Shown here: in pieces, positions 49,741 through 59,321 of the stretch
Layout of the letters: every line of letters starts with the position of its first letter
Position numbering within the stretch: position 1 is the stretch's first letter
Source: Micromonospora inyonensis
GTDB taxonomy: Bacteria > Actinomycetota > Actinomycetes > Mycobacteriales > Micromonosporaceae
Direction: 5' to 3'
DNA length: 64,000 bases
Assembly (NCBI RefSeq): GCF_900091415.1
Contig: NZ_FMHU01000001.1
Span: 372,001-436,000, forward strand
The notes under the pieces: model-generated
What the model was told of the DNA's origin: nothing
The model's database searches: none
The model's input: only the letters and a program-made list of their open reading frames with translations
Program-made: the position numbers and the translations under genes

Positions 49741-50856
49741 CTAGCGGGCGAGTCGGCCGGGCACCGCCGCGACCTGCTCGTCCGAGGCGGTGAACGCGAT
49801 CCGGACGTGGTGGCTGCCGCCGGGCCCGTAGAGCGCCCCCGCGGCGGCCAGGATGCCCCGCCGGGCCAGCCAGTCGACGGTCTGCCAGCACTCCTCGCCA
49901 CCCCGGCTGAGCCAGAGGTAGAGCCCCGCCTCGGAGTGCTCGACGGTGAACCCGGCCCCGGTGAACGCGGCGAGCAGCGCCTCCCGCCGGGCCCGGTAGC
50001 GTTCCCGCTGCTCGTCGGCGTGCCGGTCGTCGGTCAACGCGGCCACCATCGCCGCCTGCACCGGTGCGGGCACGATCATGCCGGCGTGCTTACGGACCTT
50101 GAGCAGCTCGGCGACCAGGGTCGGGTCCCCGGCGACCAGCCCGGCCCGGTACCCGGCGAGGTTCGAGCGCTTGGAGAGCGAGTGCACGGCGAGGACGCCC
50201 TCGTACGAGCCGCCGCAGACCTCGGGCGAGAGCACCGACACCGGTTCGGCGTCGGCCGACCAGCCCAGCGGCAGGTAGCACTCGTCGCTGGCCACCACGG
50301 CGCCCCGCTCGCGCGCCCAGTCGACCACCTTGCGCAGGTGCGCGGCGGGCAGCACCCGGCCGGTCGGGTTGGCCGGCGAGTTCACCCAGACGAGGCGGAC
50401 CCGGGGGGTCGGCCCGACCGCGGTCAGCGAGTCGGTCCGCACCTCGGTGGCGCCGGCCAGTCGGACCCCGTCGGAGTAGGTGGGGTAACAGACCGACGGC
50501 ACCACGACCACGTCACCCGGACCGATGCCGAGCAGGGTCGGCAGCCAGGCGACCAGCTCCTTGGAGCCGATCGTCGGCAGCACGCCGAACCCGTCGGCGG
50601 TCGCCCCGCAGGTGCGCCGCACCCAGGTCGCGATGGCCTCGCGCAACGCGGGCGTGCCCGCGGTGAGCGGATACCCGGGTGTGTCGGACGCGTCCGCCAG
50701 CGCCCGACGGACCACCTGGGGCACCGGGTCGACCGGGGTGCCGATGGACAGGTTGATCATCCCGTCCGGGTGCGCCGCGGCCAGGGCGGCCGCGGCGTCC
50801 AGGGCGTCCCAGGTGAACTCGGGCAGCCGCGACGAGACCGGCGCGGGCCGGTTCAG
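49741..50856 (-). CDS. dapC: Succinyldiaminopimelate transaminase DapC, probable CTG start
   Basis: A 371-residue PLP aminotransferase of the Rv1178 type: NLSIGTPVDPVP, SPANPTGRV, SDECYLPLGW and the PLP lysine in VHSLSKRSN. It converts N-succinyl-2-amino-6-oxopimelate to succinyl-DAP, between DapD and DapE. The first ATG (50760) would drop a conserved N-terminus (RLPEFTWDALDAAAALAAAH before PDG). No ATG, GTG or TTG occurs upstream; CTG 50856 overlaps the ferredoxin stop as CTGA, with GGAG seven bases before, and is the probable start. Confidence 0.85.
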   Translation of the reverse strand: MNRPAPVSSRLPEFTWDALDAAAALAAAHPDGMINLSIGTPVDPVPQVVRRALADASDTPGYPLTAGTPALREAIATWVRRTCGATADGFGVLPTIGSKELVAWLPTLLGIGPGDVVVVPSVCYPTYSDGVRLAGATEVRTDSLTAVGPTPRVRLVWVNSPANPTGRVLPAAHLRKVVDWARERGAVVASDECYLPLGWSADAEPVSVLSPEVCGGSYEGVLAVHSLSKRSNLAGYRAGLVAGDPTLVAELLKVRKHAGMIVPAPVQAAMVAALTDDRHADEQRERYRARREALLAAFTGAGFTVEHSEAGLYLWLSRGGEECWQTVDWLARRGILAAAGALYGPGGSHHVRIAFTASDEQVAAVPGRLAR

Positions 50857-51179
50857 TGGCCCTCTCCGCGTGGCGGCTGGGCGGCGACGAACGGCGTGTC
50901 CTTCTCGATCTTGCCGATCTTCGAGGCACCGCCCGGAGAGCCGAGGTCCTCGAAGAACTCGTAGTTCGCCGAGGTGTAGTCCTTCCAGTTCTCCGGGACG
51001 TCGTCCTCGTAGAAGATCGCCTCGACCGGGCAGACCGGCTCACAGGCACCGCAGTCGACGCACTCGTCGGGGTGGATGTAGAGCATCCGGTTGCCCTCGT
51101 AGATGCAGTCGACCGGGCACTCCTCGATGCATGCCTTGTCGAGTACATCCACGCACGGCTCGGCGATGATGTAGGTCAC
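50853..51179 (-). CDS. fdxA: 7Fe-8S ferredoxin (FdxA/FdxC type)
   Basis: A 108-residue ferredoxin with Cys at 9, 17, 21, 25, 40, 43, 46 and 50, the pattern of one [3Fe-4S] and one [4Fe-4S] cluster, and the long acidic C-terminus usual in actinobacteria. It passes electrons to oxidoreductases or cytochromes P450. GTG 51179 is preceded by GGAGGAG. It is coupled to dapC by the overlap described there, as Rv1177 precedes Rv1178. Divergent from the GNAT gene. Confidence 0.95.
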   Translation of the reverse strand: MTYIIAEPCVDVLDKACIEECPVDCIYEGNRMLYIHPDECVDCGACEPVCPVEAIFYEDDVPENWKDYTSANYEFFEDLGSPGGASKIGKIEKDTPFVAAQPPRGEGH

Positions 51180-51258
51180 CGGTCTTCTCCTCCGCAAGAC
51201 GCGTCGCGATCCGCCGCGACGGTAAGAGCCTAGTATCTCGCCGGGGAGGAGGTCGATC

Positions 51259-52212
51259 GTGCTCCGACAGCAGGATGTGGGACATCGGATCGTGGTCCGT
51301 CGGATTGTGGGGATTCGTGAGGGCCGCCCCCTCTTCTCGGACGCGTTGGGCGAATTGGTCGAGCTGGATGAGACCCACATCACCCTCGCCACCGACCAGG
51401 GCCGGGTCCAGGTCCCCCGGGACGAGGTGCACCGGGCCAAGCGGGTGCCGGCGGCCCGGCGGCCGACCGCCGCCGCGGTGGTCGCGCTGGAACTCGCCGC
51501 CGACGAGTCCTGGCCCGCCCCGGTACGCGGGCACCTCGGTGACTGGCTGCTACGCAGCGCCGCCGGCTGGACCGGACGCGCGAACACGGCGCTGCCGATC
51601 GGCGACCCCGACCGGCCCCTGCCGGCCGCCGTCGACGCCGTCGAACGTTGGTACGCCGACCAGGGACAGCCCGCGATGGTCAACACCCCGCTACCGCTGG
51701 CCACACCCGTGGGAGCGGAGCTGGACGCGCGCGGCTGGGGCGCCCGGCCGCCCACGCTGGTGCAGACCGTGGCCCTGGACCGGCTGCGGGCCACGCTGCC
51801 GGCTCCCGGGCCCACGGTGGAGTTGAGGGCCGCCCCGTCGGCGCAGTGGCTCGCCGTCGCCGCCGGGCGCAAGGGCGGCCTCCCCGACGCCGCGCGTCAC
51901 GTGCTCACCGCCGTGGACCGACTCCGCTTCGCCCACCTGTACGCCGACGGCGCGCTGGTCGCGGTCGGCCGGGGGACGGTCACCGGAGAGGGCCGCTGGC
52001 TGGGGCTGAGCCTGATCGAGGTGGTGCCCGGGTTCCGGGGCCGGGGGCTGGCCCGCCAGGTGGTCCGGGCACTCGCCGACTGGGGTGCCGACTCCGGTGC
52101 CACCGACGTCTTCCTCCAGGTGGAGCAGCGCAACACGCCGGCTGTCACCCTCTACCGGAGCCTCGGCTTCACCACCCACCACACGTACCTGACCCGGGTC
52201 GCCCCCGCCTGA
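51259..52212 (+). CDS. GNAT-family N-acetyltransferase
   Basis: A 317-residue protein. The C-terminal half is a GNAT domain (acetyl-CoA loop VVPGFRGRGLARQVVRAL, about 255; then NTPAVTLYRSLGF). The N-terminal 110 residues include a small beta-barrel-like stretch (GRPLFSDALGELVELDETHITL), perhaps a binding module. The acceptor is unknown. GTG 51259 has GGAGGAGG upstream and TAGTAT (51231-51236) as -10. Divergent from the ferredoxin gene. Confidence 0.85.
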   Translation: MLRQQDVGHRIVVRRIVGIREGRPLFSDALGELVELDETHITLATDQGRVQVPRDEVHRAKRVPAARRPTAAAVVALELAADESWPAPVRGHLGDWLLRSAAGWTGRANTALPIGDPDRPLPAAVDAVERWYADQGQPAMVNTPLPLATPVGAELDARGWGARPPTLVQTVALDRLRATLPAPGPTVELRAAPSAQWLAVAAGRKGGLPDAARHVLTAVDRLRFAHLYADGALVAVGRGTVTGEGRWLGLSLIEVVPGFRGRGLARQVVRALADWGADSGATDVFLQVEQRNTPAVTLYRSLGFTTHHTYLTRVAPA

Positions 52213-52233
52213 CCCGGCCGGCGCGGGGCCGGG

Positions 52234-52698
52234 TCAGCGGCGGACCGGGCGGCGGGGCTTGGCGCTCTTCACCTCGGCGTACCGCTTGAGCTGCTGGGAG
52301 CGGTGGTCGACGCCGAGCGCCGTGGCGATCAGGTAGCCGGTCAGGATGCCGGCTCCGGTGGCCAGCAGGTAGAGCCCGATCTGGGCGAAGAAGGTGCCCG
52401 CGTTGCCGGCGAACGGGTCGTTGCCGACCAGCAGCGGGCCGACCAGGACGGTCAGCAGCATCGCCACGCCCACGGCGGCGGCGAGGTCACCACCCCACCG
52501 GGCCACCGCGCTGCGCTGTGCCCAGTTGAAGGTGACGGCCGCGAGGATCGCCCCGATCACCAGGAACATGGCCAGCGAGACCCGGTCGGCGGCGACCGGA
52601 TCCTCGTCGAAGGCGAACCGGGCCACCAGCCGGGCGACCACGTTGACCGCGAACAGCACGCCCGCCAGCACGCCGACCGGTCGCCACTGGTCCCTCAT
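52234..52698 (-). CDS. Small integral membrane protein
   Basis: A 154-residue protein with four predicted helices (about 8-28, 40-60, 70-92 and 105-130) and a basic cytoplasmic end SAKPRRPVRR. I do not recognise a family. ATG 52698 has GGGAGG upstream. It follows the mshB-linked membrane protein gene on the same strand after a 78-base gap, so it may share the transcript. Confidence 0.65.
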   Translation of the reverse strand: MRDQWRPVGVLAGVLFAVNVVARLVARFAFDEDPVAADRVSLAMFLVIGAILAAVTFNWAQRSAVARWGGDLAAAVGVAMLLTVLVGPLLVGNDPFAGNAGTFFAQIGLYLLATGAGILTGYLIATALGVDHRSQQLKRYAEVKSAKPRRPVRR

Positions 52699-52776
52699 CG
52701 CACGCCTCCCGCCGTACCGCCCGCCCCGGCGGCGGGCTTCCTGGCAGGAATATCTACCACCAGGGTGGGGCCAGCG

Positions 52777-53241
52777 TCACTTGGCCGTTCGGGTCGGCGG
52801 GGCCAGCATCAGCCGGAAACCCGCCACGGCGAACGTCATGGCACCCGCCACGATCATCGCCAGGCCCACCCAGTTGTTCCCGGAGAGCAGCACGTCCCCC
52901 TCGTCCGTGCGGCCCGCCGCCACGACCATCATCGCGAACCAGGGCACCGCCGGCAGCACCACCGCCCAACGGCGTCCCACGGTGACGTGGGCGAACCAGC
53001 CCAGCACGACGTTCGCCACGATCGCCACCAGCACCGACACGCCGATGAGCTGACCGCCCACCCGGACCCCGGCGAGCACCAGCTCCACCACCGCGGTCAG
53101 CGCGCCCCCGAAGACGGCGAGCGCGCCGCCGGCCACCCGCAGCGCCAGGTCGAGCACCCGTACCGCCCGCCCGGGTGACGACGGCGGCGCGGCCTGCTCC
53201 GGCTCCGGGGTGACCGACATCGACGCGGTGGGCAGGGTCAC
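52777..53241 (-). CDS. Membrane protein coupled to mshB (Rv1171-like)
   Basis: A 154-residue protein with a Pro/Glu-rich cytoplasmic start and four helices. GTG 53241 overlaps the mshB stop as GTGA, so the two are co-translated; a second start ATG 53220 is possible. In M. tuberculosis a similar small membrane protein (Rv1171) follows mshB. The function is unknown; conservation of the pairing suggests a link with mycothiol. Confidence 0.7.
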   Translation of the reverse strand: MTLPTASMSVTPEPEQAAPPSSPGRAVRVLDLALRVAGGALAVFGGALTAVVELVLAGVRVGGQLIGVSVLVAIVANVVLGWFAHVTVGRRWAVVLPAVPWFAMMVVAAGRTDEGDVLLSGNNWVGLAMIVAGAMTFAVAGFRLMLAPPTRTAK

Positions 53242-54149
53242 CGGTGACCGGCCGCCGTGGCGGCGTCCCTCGGCGCTGCCGCGTCCAACCCGGCGAAGAG
53301 ATCGTCCTCCCAGCCGTACGGGCCGCTGCCGGGCCCCTTCTCGCCGACCGCGAGGAAGAAGTACTCCACGCCCATGAACTCGCTGCCGAAGTTGCCGGCG
53401 ATCGAGTACAGCCACGAGTTGTCCGGGATCTGCGTGGCGTGGGCCCGCATCGCCGCCTCCTTCGCGGCGTGCTGGTCGGTGGCGTCGATCCGCGCCGCGA
53501 TGTCCTTGTCGGGAGTGCCGAAGGGCAGCTCGGAGAGGTCGGTGACGTCGGCGAACGGGTTGTCCGCGGAGTCGGCGAAGTGGGTCAGGCCGGCTTCCAG
53601 CACGCTGATCGGCATCGCCGTCCAGTAGACCTTGGCGGGGGCGAAGCCCTCGGCCCGGGCCAGCTCGACGGCACGCATCGCCACCCGGTGCGCCTGGATG
53701 TGGTCCGGGTGCCCGTAGAACCCGTTCTCGTCGTAGGTGACCAGGACCTGCGGACGTACCTCCCGCATGATCTCCACCAGGTACCCGGCGGCGGTGTCCA
53801 GGTCGGCCTGCCAGAAGGCGCGGGGGTGCTCGTTCGTGGCCAGGCCCATCATGCCGGAGTCACGGTAGCGACCCGCGCCGCCGAGGAAGCGGTGGTCGGT
53901 GACGCCGAGCGCCGCGCAGGCGGCGGCCAGTTCCGCGATCCGGTACCCGCCGAGCTGGTCGGCCTCGGCGGCGGCGAGCCCGGCCAGCTCCGGCACGTGG
54001 ATCTCGCCCTCCTCGCCGAGGGTGCAGGTCACCAGCGTGACGTGGGCACCGGTCGCGGCGTAGTGCGCCATCGTCGACCCGGTGCCGATCGACTCGTCGT
54101 CGGGGTGGGCATGGACCAGCAGGAGCCGGCGGTCGGGCAGCGTCGTCAC
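53238..54149 (-). CDS. mshB: MshB, GlcNAc-inositol deacetylase of mycothiol synthesis
   Basis: A 303-residue LmbE-type zinc deacetylase. The motif HAHPDDES (H13-S20) holds zinc ligands H15 and D18 and the base D17; the third ligand is in GHPDHIQAH (about 147-155). LNxL-type [11 protein letters not shown] is usual for MshB. It removes acetate from GlcNAc-inositol, the second dedicated step of mycothiol synthesis. GTG 54149 follows a leaderless -10. The mycoredoxin in this window uses the product. Mca is the close paralogue, but the Rv1170-like context favours MshB. Confidence 0.92.
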   Translation of the reverse strand: MTTLPDRRLLLVHAHPDDESIGTGSTMAHYAATGAHVTLVTCTLGEEGEIHVPELAGLAAAEADQLGGYRIAELAAACAALGVTDHRFLGGAGRYRDSGMMGLATNEHPRAFWQADLDTAAGYLVEIMREVRPQVLVTYDENGFYGHPDHIQAHRVAMRAVELARAEGFAPAKVYWTAMPISVLEAGLTHFADSADNPFADVTDLSELPFGTPDKDIAARIDATDQHAAKEAAMRAHATQIPDNSWLYSIAGNFGSEFMGVEYFFLAVGEKGPGSGPYGWEDDLFAGLDAAAPRDAATAAGHR

Positions 54150-54156
54150 GCCGGCC

Positions 54157-54162
54157 ACTCTA
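54157..54162 (-). promoter_or_regulatory. Leaderless promoter -10 (TAGAGT) of mshB
   Basis: TAGAGT on the minus strand ends 7 bases before GTG 54149. Confidence 0.6.
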
Positions 54163-54265
54163 ACCGTCGCGGCGACCGGTGGCGGTTCTCCACGCGTACC
54201 GCACGGGCCGGCGGCGGCTCCCGACGCGTACCGGCAGGTCGGCCACATCGCCCCCGGTCCGCCTC

Positions 54266-54271
54266 TACGAT
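54266..54271 (+). promoter_or_regulatory. Leaderless promoter -10 (TACGAT) of the S9 peptidase gene
   Basis: TACGAT ends 7 bases before GTG 54279, with no ribosome-binding site. Confidence 0.6.
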
Positions 54272-54278
54272 CGGCCGT

Positions 54279-56420
54279 GTGGACTATCCGGAGCTGGCCG
54301 CGCGCACCCGACGGTTCAGCCACGGGGCGCCGCGCGCCGTCACCGTGGCCGACGACGGATCGCGGGTGGTCTTCCTGCGCTCGGGCGGTCCGCAGGATCC
54401 GACCGACGCGCTCTGGCTGCTCGACGTCGCCTCCGGCGAGGAGCGCCTGGTGGCCGACCCCACCGCGTTGCTCGGCGGCGAGGGAGCAGCCGGCGACCTG
54501 CCGGCCACCGAGCGGGCGTTGCGCGAACGGCTGCGGCTCAGCGCCGGCGGCATCGGCTCGTACGCGACCGACCCGGCCGCCCGGGTGGCCGTCTTCACCC
54601 TCGCCGGTCGGTTGTTCCGGGCCGACCTGGTGCACGGCGACGTGGTCGAGGTGGCCACCGCCGGTCCGGCGATCGACCCGCGCCCGGATCCGACCGGCCA
54701 GCGACTGGCGTACGTCACCGACGCCGGGGCCACGACCCGCCGCGGCGAGCTGCGGGTGATCGAGCCGGACGGGTCGGACACCATGCTCGCCGGTGAGGAC
54801 TCCCGCGTGACCTGGGGGCTGGCCGAGCACATCGCCGCCGAGGAGTTCGACCGGTTCCGGGGCTACTGGTGGGCACCGGACGGCCGGTCGATCCTGGCCG
54901 CCCGGGTCGACGAGTCCCGGTTGACCCGCTGGCACCTGCACGACCCCGCCGACCCGGCGAGCCCCCCGGTGAGCGTCGCGTACCCGGTGGCCGGTGGCCC
55001 GAACGCGGAGGTGAGCCTGCACCTGCTCGACCTCGACGGCGGCTGGGTCGACGTGCACTGGGACCGCGAGACCTACCCATACCTGGTCGCGGTGGACTGG
55101 GTCGACGGCGGGCCGTTGATCACGGTGCTGCGCCGGTCACAGCAGCACGGCCTGGTGCTGGCGGTCGATCCGCGCACCGGCGAGACGCAGGTGCACGCCG
55201 AGCTGGCCGACCCGCGCTGGGTGGACCCGATCCCGGGCACCCCCGCGCACCTGCCGGACGGCCGGGTGCTGGTCGGCGGTGAACTGGCCCACGACGGGTA
55301 CGACGCCCGGTGCCTCTTCGCCGACGGCACCCTGCTCACCCCGCCCTCGCTCTACGTACGCCGGGTGGTCGGCCGGCTCACGGCCGGCAACGGCCCGGCC
55401 GACCTGCTGGTGGAGGCGAGCGACGGCGAGCCGAGCCAGCGGCACCTGTTCCGGGTCCGGACGGTGATCGGGGGCGGGGTGGACGCCCGCCGGCTGACCC
55501 TGGACGAGGGCTGGCACACCGCCGTCGTCGGCGGGGACGTGCTGGTGGTCGGGTACGCCTCGCTGGACCATCCGGGGGTCCGCTGGACGGTGCGCCGGGG
55601 CGACGAGGAGGTCGCCACGCTGCGCTCGCACGCCGCCACCCCGCCCTGGGCACCCCGACCGGCCCTGGAACGGGTGACCGACCGGCAGTTGCCCGCCGCG
55701 GTCGTCTACCCGGGCAACCACGTCGCCGGACGCCGGCTGCCGGTGTTGCTGGACGTCTACGGCGGCCCGGGGCACCAGGAGGTGGTGGCCGCCCGGGGGG
55801 CCTGGCTGGAACGGCAGTGGTGGGCGGACGCGGGCTTCGCGGTGGTGACCGTCGACAACCGGGGTACGCCGGGCGTCTCGCCGTCGTTCGAGAAGGTGAT
55901 CCACCGGCGGGTGGCGGATGTGGTCCTCGCCGACCAGCTCGACGCGCTGACCGCGCTGGCCGAGAAGCACCCCGACCTCGACCTGGGGCGGGTGGCGGTG
56001 CGCGGCTGGTCGTTCGGGGGGTGGCTCGCGGCGTTGGCGGTGCTCCGGCACCCGGAGCGGTTCCGCTGCGGGATCGCCGGGGCGCCGGTGTCGGACTGGG
56101 CGCTCTACGACACCGCGTACAGCGAGCGGTACCTGGGCCTGCCGGACGAGGGCTCGGACGTCTACGGCCACCACAACCTGGTCGAGCTGGCCGCCGAGCC
56201 GCCGGCCCGCACGGACGACGTCCGGCCGCTGCTGCTGGTGCACGGCCTGGCCGACGACAACGTGGTGGCCGCGCACACGTTGCGCCTGTCGGCGGCGCTG
56301 CTGGCCACCGGCCGTCCGCACGCGGTGCTGCCGCTGACCGGGGCGACCCACATGGCCGCCGGTGGCACCGCCGAACGGCTGCTCCGGTTGGAGCTGGACT
56401 TCCTCCGTACCCACCTGTGA
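54279..56420 (+). CDS. Prolyl-oligopeptidase family (S9, DPP IV-like) peptidase
   Basis: A 713-residue cytoplasmic serine peptidase: N-terminal beta-propeller (about 1-450, with [10 protein letters not shown] of the DPP IV branch, and EE in IAAEEFDR as in DPP IV substrate binding) and C-terminal alpha/beta hydrolase with S578 in GWSFGGW, Asp in HGLADDNV and His in THMAAG. It releases dipeptides, usually after proline or alanine. No signal peptide. The adjoining Dpp operon suggests a joint role in using peptides. The stop is embedded in the palindrome copy at 56420. Confidence 0.88.
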   Translation: MDYPELAARTRRFSHGAPRAVTVADDGSRVVFLRSGGPQDPTDALWLLDVASGEERLVADPTALLGGEGAAGDLPATERALRERLRLSAGGIGSYATDPAARVAVFTLAGRLFRADLVHGDVVEVATAGPAIDPRPDPTGQRLAYVTDAGATTRRGELRVIEPDGSDTMLAGEDSRVTWGLAEHIAAEEFDRFRGYWWAPDGRSILAARVDESRLTRWHLHDPADPASPPVSVAYPVAGGPNAEVSLHLLDLDGGWVDVHWDRETYPYLVAVDWVDGGPLITVLRRSQQHGLVLAVDPRTGETQVHAELADPRWVDPIPGTPAHLPDGRVLVGGELAHDGYDARCLFADGTLLTPPSLYVRRVVGRLTAGNGPADLLVEASDGEPSQRHLFRVRTVIGGGVDARRLTLDEGWHTAVVGGDVLVVGYASLDHPGVRWTVRRGDEEVATLRSHAATPPWAPRPALERVTDRQLPAAVVYPGNHVAGRRLPVLLDVYGGPGHQEVVAARGAWLERQWWADAGFAVVTVDNRGTPGVSPSFEKVIHRRVADVVLADQLDALTALAEKHPDLDLGRVAVRGWSFGGWLAALAVLRHPERFRCGIAGAPVSDWALYDTAYSERYLGLPDEGSDVYGHHNLVELAAEPPARTDDVRPLLLVHGLADDNVVAAHTLRLSAALLATGRPHAVLPLTGATHMAAGGTAERLLRLELDFLRTHL

Positions 56421-56467
56421 GCAGGGGTCCCCTGCTCGGCGGAGAGCGCGAACCGGGGACCCCTGCT
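56420..56467. repeat. Dispersed GCAGGGG palindrome, copy C
   Basis: Perfect 13-bp arms (56420-56432 and 56455-56467) starting on the last base of the S9 stop codon; the right arm continues into the shared CTACCACC end. It separates the convergent S9 and dppA genes and can terminate both. Confidence 0.8.
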
Positions 56468-56496
56468 ACCACCTCGGCCTCAGCCGAGCCGGTCGG

Positions 56497-58233
56497 TCAC
56501 TGCTTGACGTGCACGTTGACGAAGGACGGGTAGCCGAAGATGCTGTCGATGAAGACGCCACCGACCTTGGAGCCGTGCACGTAGAAGCCGTTCTCCACGA
56601 ACAGCGGCACGGCCGGGGCCAGCTCCTTCATGATCCGCTCGTCCAGCTTGGCCCACTCGGCGCCCTGCTCGGCCACCGGCAGCGCGAGCACCCGGTCGAA
56701 CTCGGCGTTCATCGCGTCGTTGTTGACGTACGACGTGTTGCTGTTGTTGGTGGCCTTGATGGTGCGGCCGTCGAAGAGCACCGGCAGGATCGCCGCGCCG
56801 CTCGGCCAGTCCGCCGCCCACTGGTCGATCCAGATGTCCCAGGGGTTGTCCTTCTTGCCGACCTCGTCGAGCTTGGCGTCGGCCGGGATGACCTTCACCG
56901 TGATCTTGAAGCCGGCCTTCTCCAGGTTGCCCTTGAGCTGGGTGGCCAGTTCGGTGTAGTCGTCACCGATCCCGAGCACCAGCTCCGGGGTCTTGCCGGC
57001 GAGCAGTTCCTTGGCCTTGGCCATGTCGCCGTTCGGCCCCGCCGGGTAGACGTCGTGCTTCTGGTAGCCGATGGTCGAGGGCGGCAGCAGGGTGGTCACC
57101 GCGCGGGCGGAGGACTCACCGCCGTACGCCTTGATGAAGCCGTCGCGGTCGATGGCGTAGTTGAGCGCCTGCCGGACCGCCAGGTCGGTGACCCGGCTGG
57201 TGTTGATGGTCAGCCGCCAGAGGCTCGGCGTCGGCCCCTGGATGGTGCGCGGCTTCAGGGCGGCGTCTCCGGCGACCCGGGCGACCAGCGCGGCCGGGAC
57301 GCCGTTGAAAGCCAGCGCGGCCTGGTCGTCACCGTTGTCGGCGATCACCCGGTTGGCTCCCGCCTCCGGGTCCGGCCCGAAGTTCCAGACGATCCGGTCC
57401 GGGTACGCGTGCCGCACCGGGTCGGTCTTCGCGTCCCAGTGCTCGTTGCGCTCCATCACCAGCTCGACGCCGGCGGTGTTCTTGGTGATCTTGTACGGCC
57501 CGGAGGAGAAGGGATGGTTGTCCAGGTTGACCCCGGTGTCCTTCTCCGGCTTGAGCGGCGCGGTGTACGGCAGCGACGCGGCGAACGGCAGGTCGCAGTG
57601 CGCCTTCGCGAACTCGAAGCGCAGAGTCTTCGCGTCCGGGGTGGTCAGGCCAGGCGGCAGCGAGGTCTTGTTGGCCTTGAAGTTCCACTTGGTGTCGTAC
57701 TGGGGGGTGTCGGCGAGCCATTCCTGGAGGTAGGTCGGGCCGCCGGTCAGGTCGGGGGCGAAGGAGCGGGCGATGCCGTAGGCGATCTCCTTCGAGGTGA
57801 TCGGGCTGCCGTCCTCGAACTTCACCCCGTCCTTGATCTTGAACTCCCAGACCTTGCAGTCGGAGTTGACGTCCTTGCCCGGCGTCTCGGCCAGGTCGCC
57901 GACCAGGGTGACCTTGCCCGAGCCGTCGTCGGAGAACGTGGTCAGGAAACGGCTGTAGAGCGGGGCGTTCATCAGCCCGGCGAACGAGTAGATCCGCTGC
58001 GGGTCCATGTGCGAGATCTTGTTCTCCCGGATCACCCGGAAGGTCCCGCCCTTCGCCGCGCCCGGCACCTCGGGGGCCGGTCCCATCGAGTCCTTCGGGT
58101 CGGTGGCGATCGACCCGCTCTGCACCCGGTCGGAGTCGACGGTGCCCTCGGTGCCCTTGTTCTCGCTGCACGCCGCCATGGCCGCGAGCAGTGCGAGCGC
58201 TCCGCCTGCGGCGGCTGCCCTCTTCAGGCGCAT
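56497..58233 (-). CDS. dppA: Oligopeptide ABC transporter substrate-binding lipoprotein
   Basis: A 578-residue family 5 solute-binding protein: lipobox LAAMAAC (Cys22), GGTFRVIRENKISHMDPQ, later FSSGPYKI and LRQALNYAIDRD-type (VRQALNYAIDRDGF) segments. It captures peptides for the Dpp permease. ATG 58233 has GGGAGGAGGG upstream. It is the last gene of the operon, after a 91-base AT-rich gap, so it may also have its own promoter for higher expression. Confidence 0.93.
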   Translation of the reverse strand: MRLKRAAAAGGALALLAAMAACSENKGTEGTVDSDRVQSGSIATDPKDSMGPAPEVPGAAKGGTFRVIRENKISHMDPQRIYSFAGLMNAPLYSRFLTTFSDDGSGKVTLVGDLAETPGKDVNSDCKVWEFKIKDGVKFEDGSPITSKEIAYGIARSFAPDLTGGPTYLQEWLADTPQYDTKWNFKANKTSLPPGLTTPDAKTLRFEFAKAHCDLPFAASLPYTAPLKPEKDTGVNLDNHPFSSGPYKITKNTAGVELVMERNEHWDAKTDPVRHAYPDRIVWNFGPDPEAGANRVIADNGDDQAALAFNGVPAALVARVAGDAALKPRTIQGPTPSLWRLTINTSRVTDLAVRQALNYAIDRDGFIKAYGGESSARAVTTLLPPSTIGYQKHDVYPAGPNGDMAKAKELLAGKTPELVLGIGDDYTELATQLKGNLEKAGFKITVKVIPADAKLDEVGKKDNPWDIWIDQWAADWPSGAAILPVLFDGRTIKATNNSNTSYVNNDAMNAEFDRVLALPVAEQGAEWAKLDERIMKELAPAVPLFVENGFYVHGSKVGGVFIDSIFGYPSFVNVHVKQ

Positions 58234-58324
58234 GTCGCGCCCTCCTCCCCTGCCTGTAAGAAATTTACGAGTGGTCTAACAGAACCGATGGATACTTTTC
58301 CACGGGTGGAACGGGGTCGATGCC

Positions 58325-59311
58325 TTATCGCAACCGCACCCGGGGGTCGATGGCCGCGTAGAGCAGGTCGACGACGACGTTCGCCAGCACGATGAAGACC
58401 GCCGAGATCAGCACCGTGGCCATGATCGTGGGCAGGTCGCCGGAGCGGACCGCGTCGACGGCGGTCCGGCCGAGCCCTTGGATGCCGAAGGTCGTCTCGG
58501 TGATCACCGTGCCGCCGAGCGCGCCGCCCACGTCCAGCCCGGCGATGGTGACCACCGGCGTGATCGCGGCGCGCAGCGCGTGCCGCCCGTACACGGTGCG
58601 TTTCGGCAGGCCCTTGGCGCGGGCGGTACGAACGAAGTCCTCGGAGAGCGTCTCCAGCATCTGCGCCCGGGAGAGCCGGGCGTAGATCGCGGAGAAGAGG
58701 AAGGCCAGCGACACCCAGGCGAGCACCAGCCCGCTGGCCCACTCCACCGGATCGTCGAACATCGACGTGTACCCCGGCACCGGGGTCAGCCGCAGCTGAT
58801 AGGTGAAGATCAGCAGCAGGACCGCGCCGACGAAGTAGAGCTGCATCGACGCACCGGCCAGCGAGAAGCCGATCGCCGCCTTGTCCAGCCAGGTGCCCCG
58901 GCGCAGTGCGGAGACCATGCCCAGGCCGACCCCGACCACCAGCCAGAGGATCGCCGCCGGCAGCACGATGCTCAACGTCACCGGCAGCACCCGGACCAGG
59001 GTGTCGGTGACCGCCTCGTTGTTCACGTACGACCAGCCGAGGCAGGGGGCGTCACACCGGCCGCCCTGGGCGCTGCCCAGGTCCCGCCCGGCGACGATGC
59101 CCTTCATGTAGTTCGCGTACTGCTGCACCAGCGGGTCGTTCAGGCCCAGCTCGTCGCGGACCCGTTCGAGCCGCTCGGCGTTGCAGTTCTTCGGGCACAT
59201 GCCGCTGACCGGGTCCCTGGGCAGGGCGAAGAACATCAGGAAGCTGAGCACGCTCACCGCGAAGAGGGTGAGGACGGCGCTGAGCAGCCGGCGGACCAGG
59301 AATCGCGTCAT
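58325..59311 (-). CDS. dppB: Oligopeptide ABC transporter permease DppB
   Basis: A 328-residue permease with six helices and the EAA loop DFVRTARAKGLPKRTVYGRHALR. The first external loop is longer than usual and has four Cys (MCPKNC and RCDAPC), which could form disulfides. ATG 59311 is chosen because the typical RFLVRRLLSAV start follows and GAGGAG precedes. Works with DppC as the membrane channel. Confidence 0.93.
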   Translation of the reverse strand: MTRFLVRRLLSAVLTLFAVSVLSFLMFFALPRDPVSGMCPKNCNAERLERVRDELGLNDPLVQQYANYMKGIVAGRDLGSAQGGRCDAPCLGWSYVNNEAVTDTLVRVLPVTLSIVLPAAILWLVVGVGLGMVSALRRGTWLDKAAIGFSLAGASMQLYFVGAVLLLIFTYQLRLTPVPGYTSMFDDPVEWASGLVLAWVSLAFLFSAIYARLSRAQMLETLSEDFVRTARAKGLPKRTVYGRHALRAAITPVVTIAGLDVGGALGGTVITETTFGIQGLGRTAVDAVRSGDLPTIMATVLISAVFIVLANVVVDLLYAAIDPRVRLR

Positions 59312-59321
59312 AAGGGGCTCC

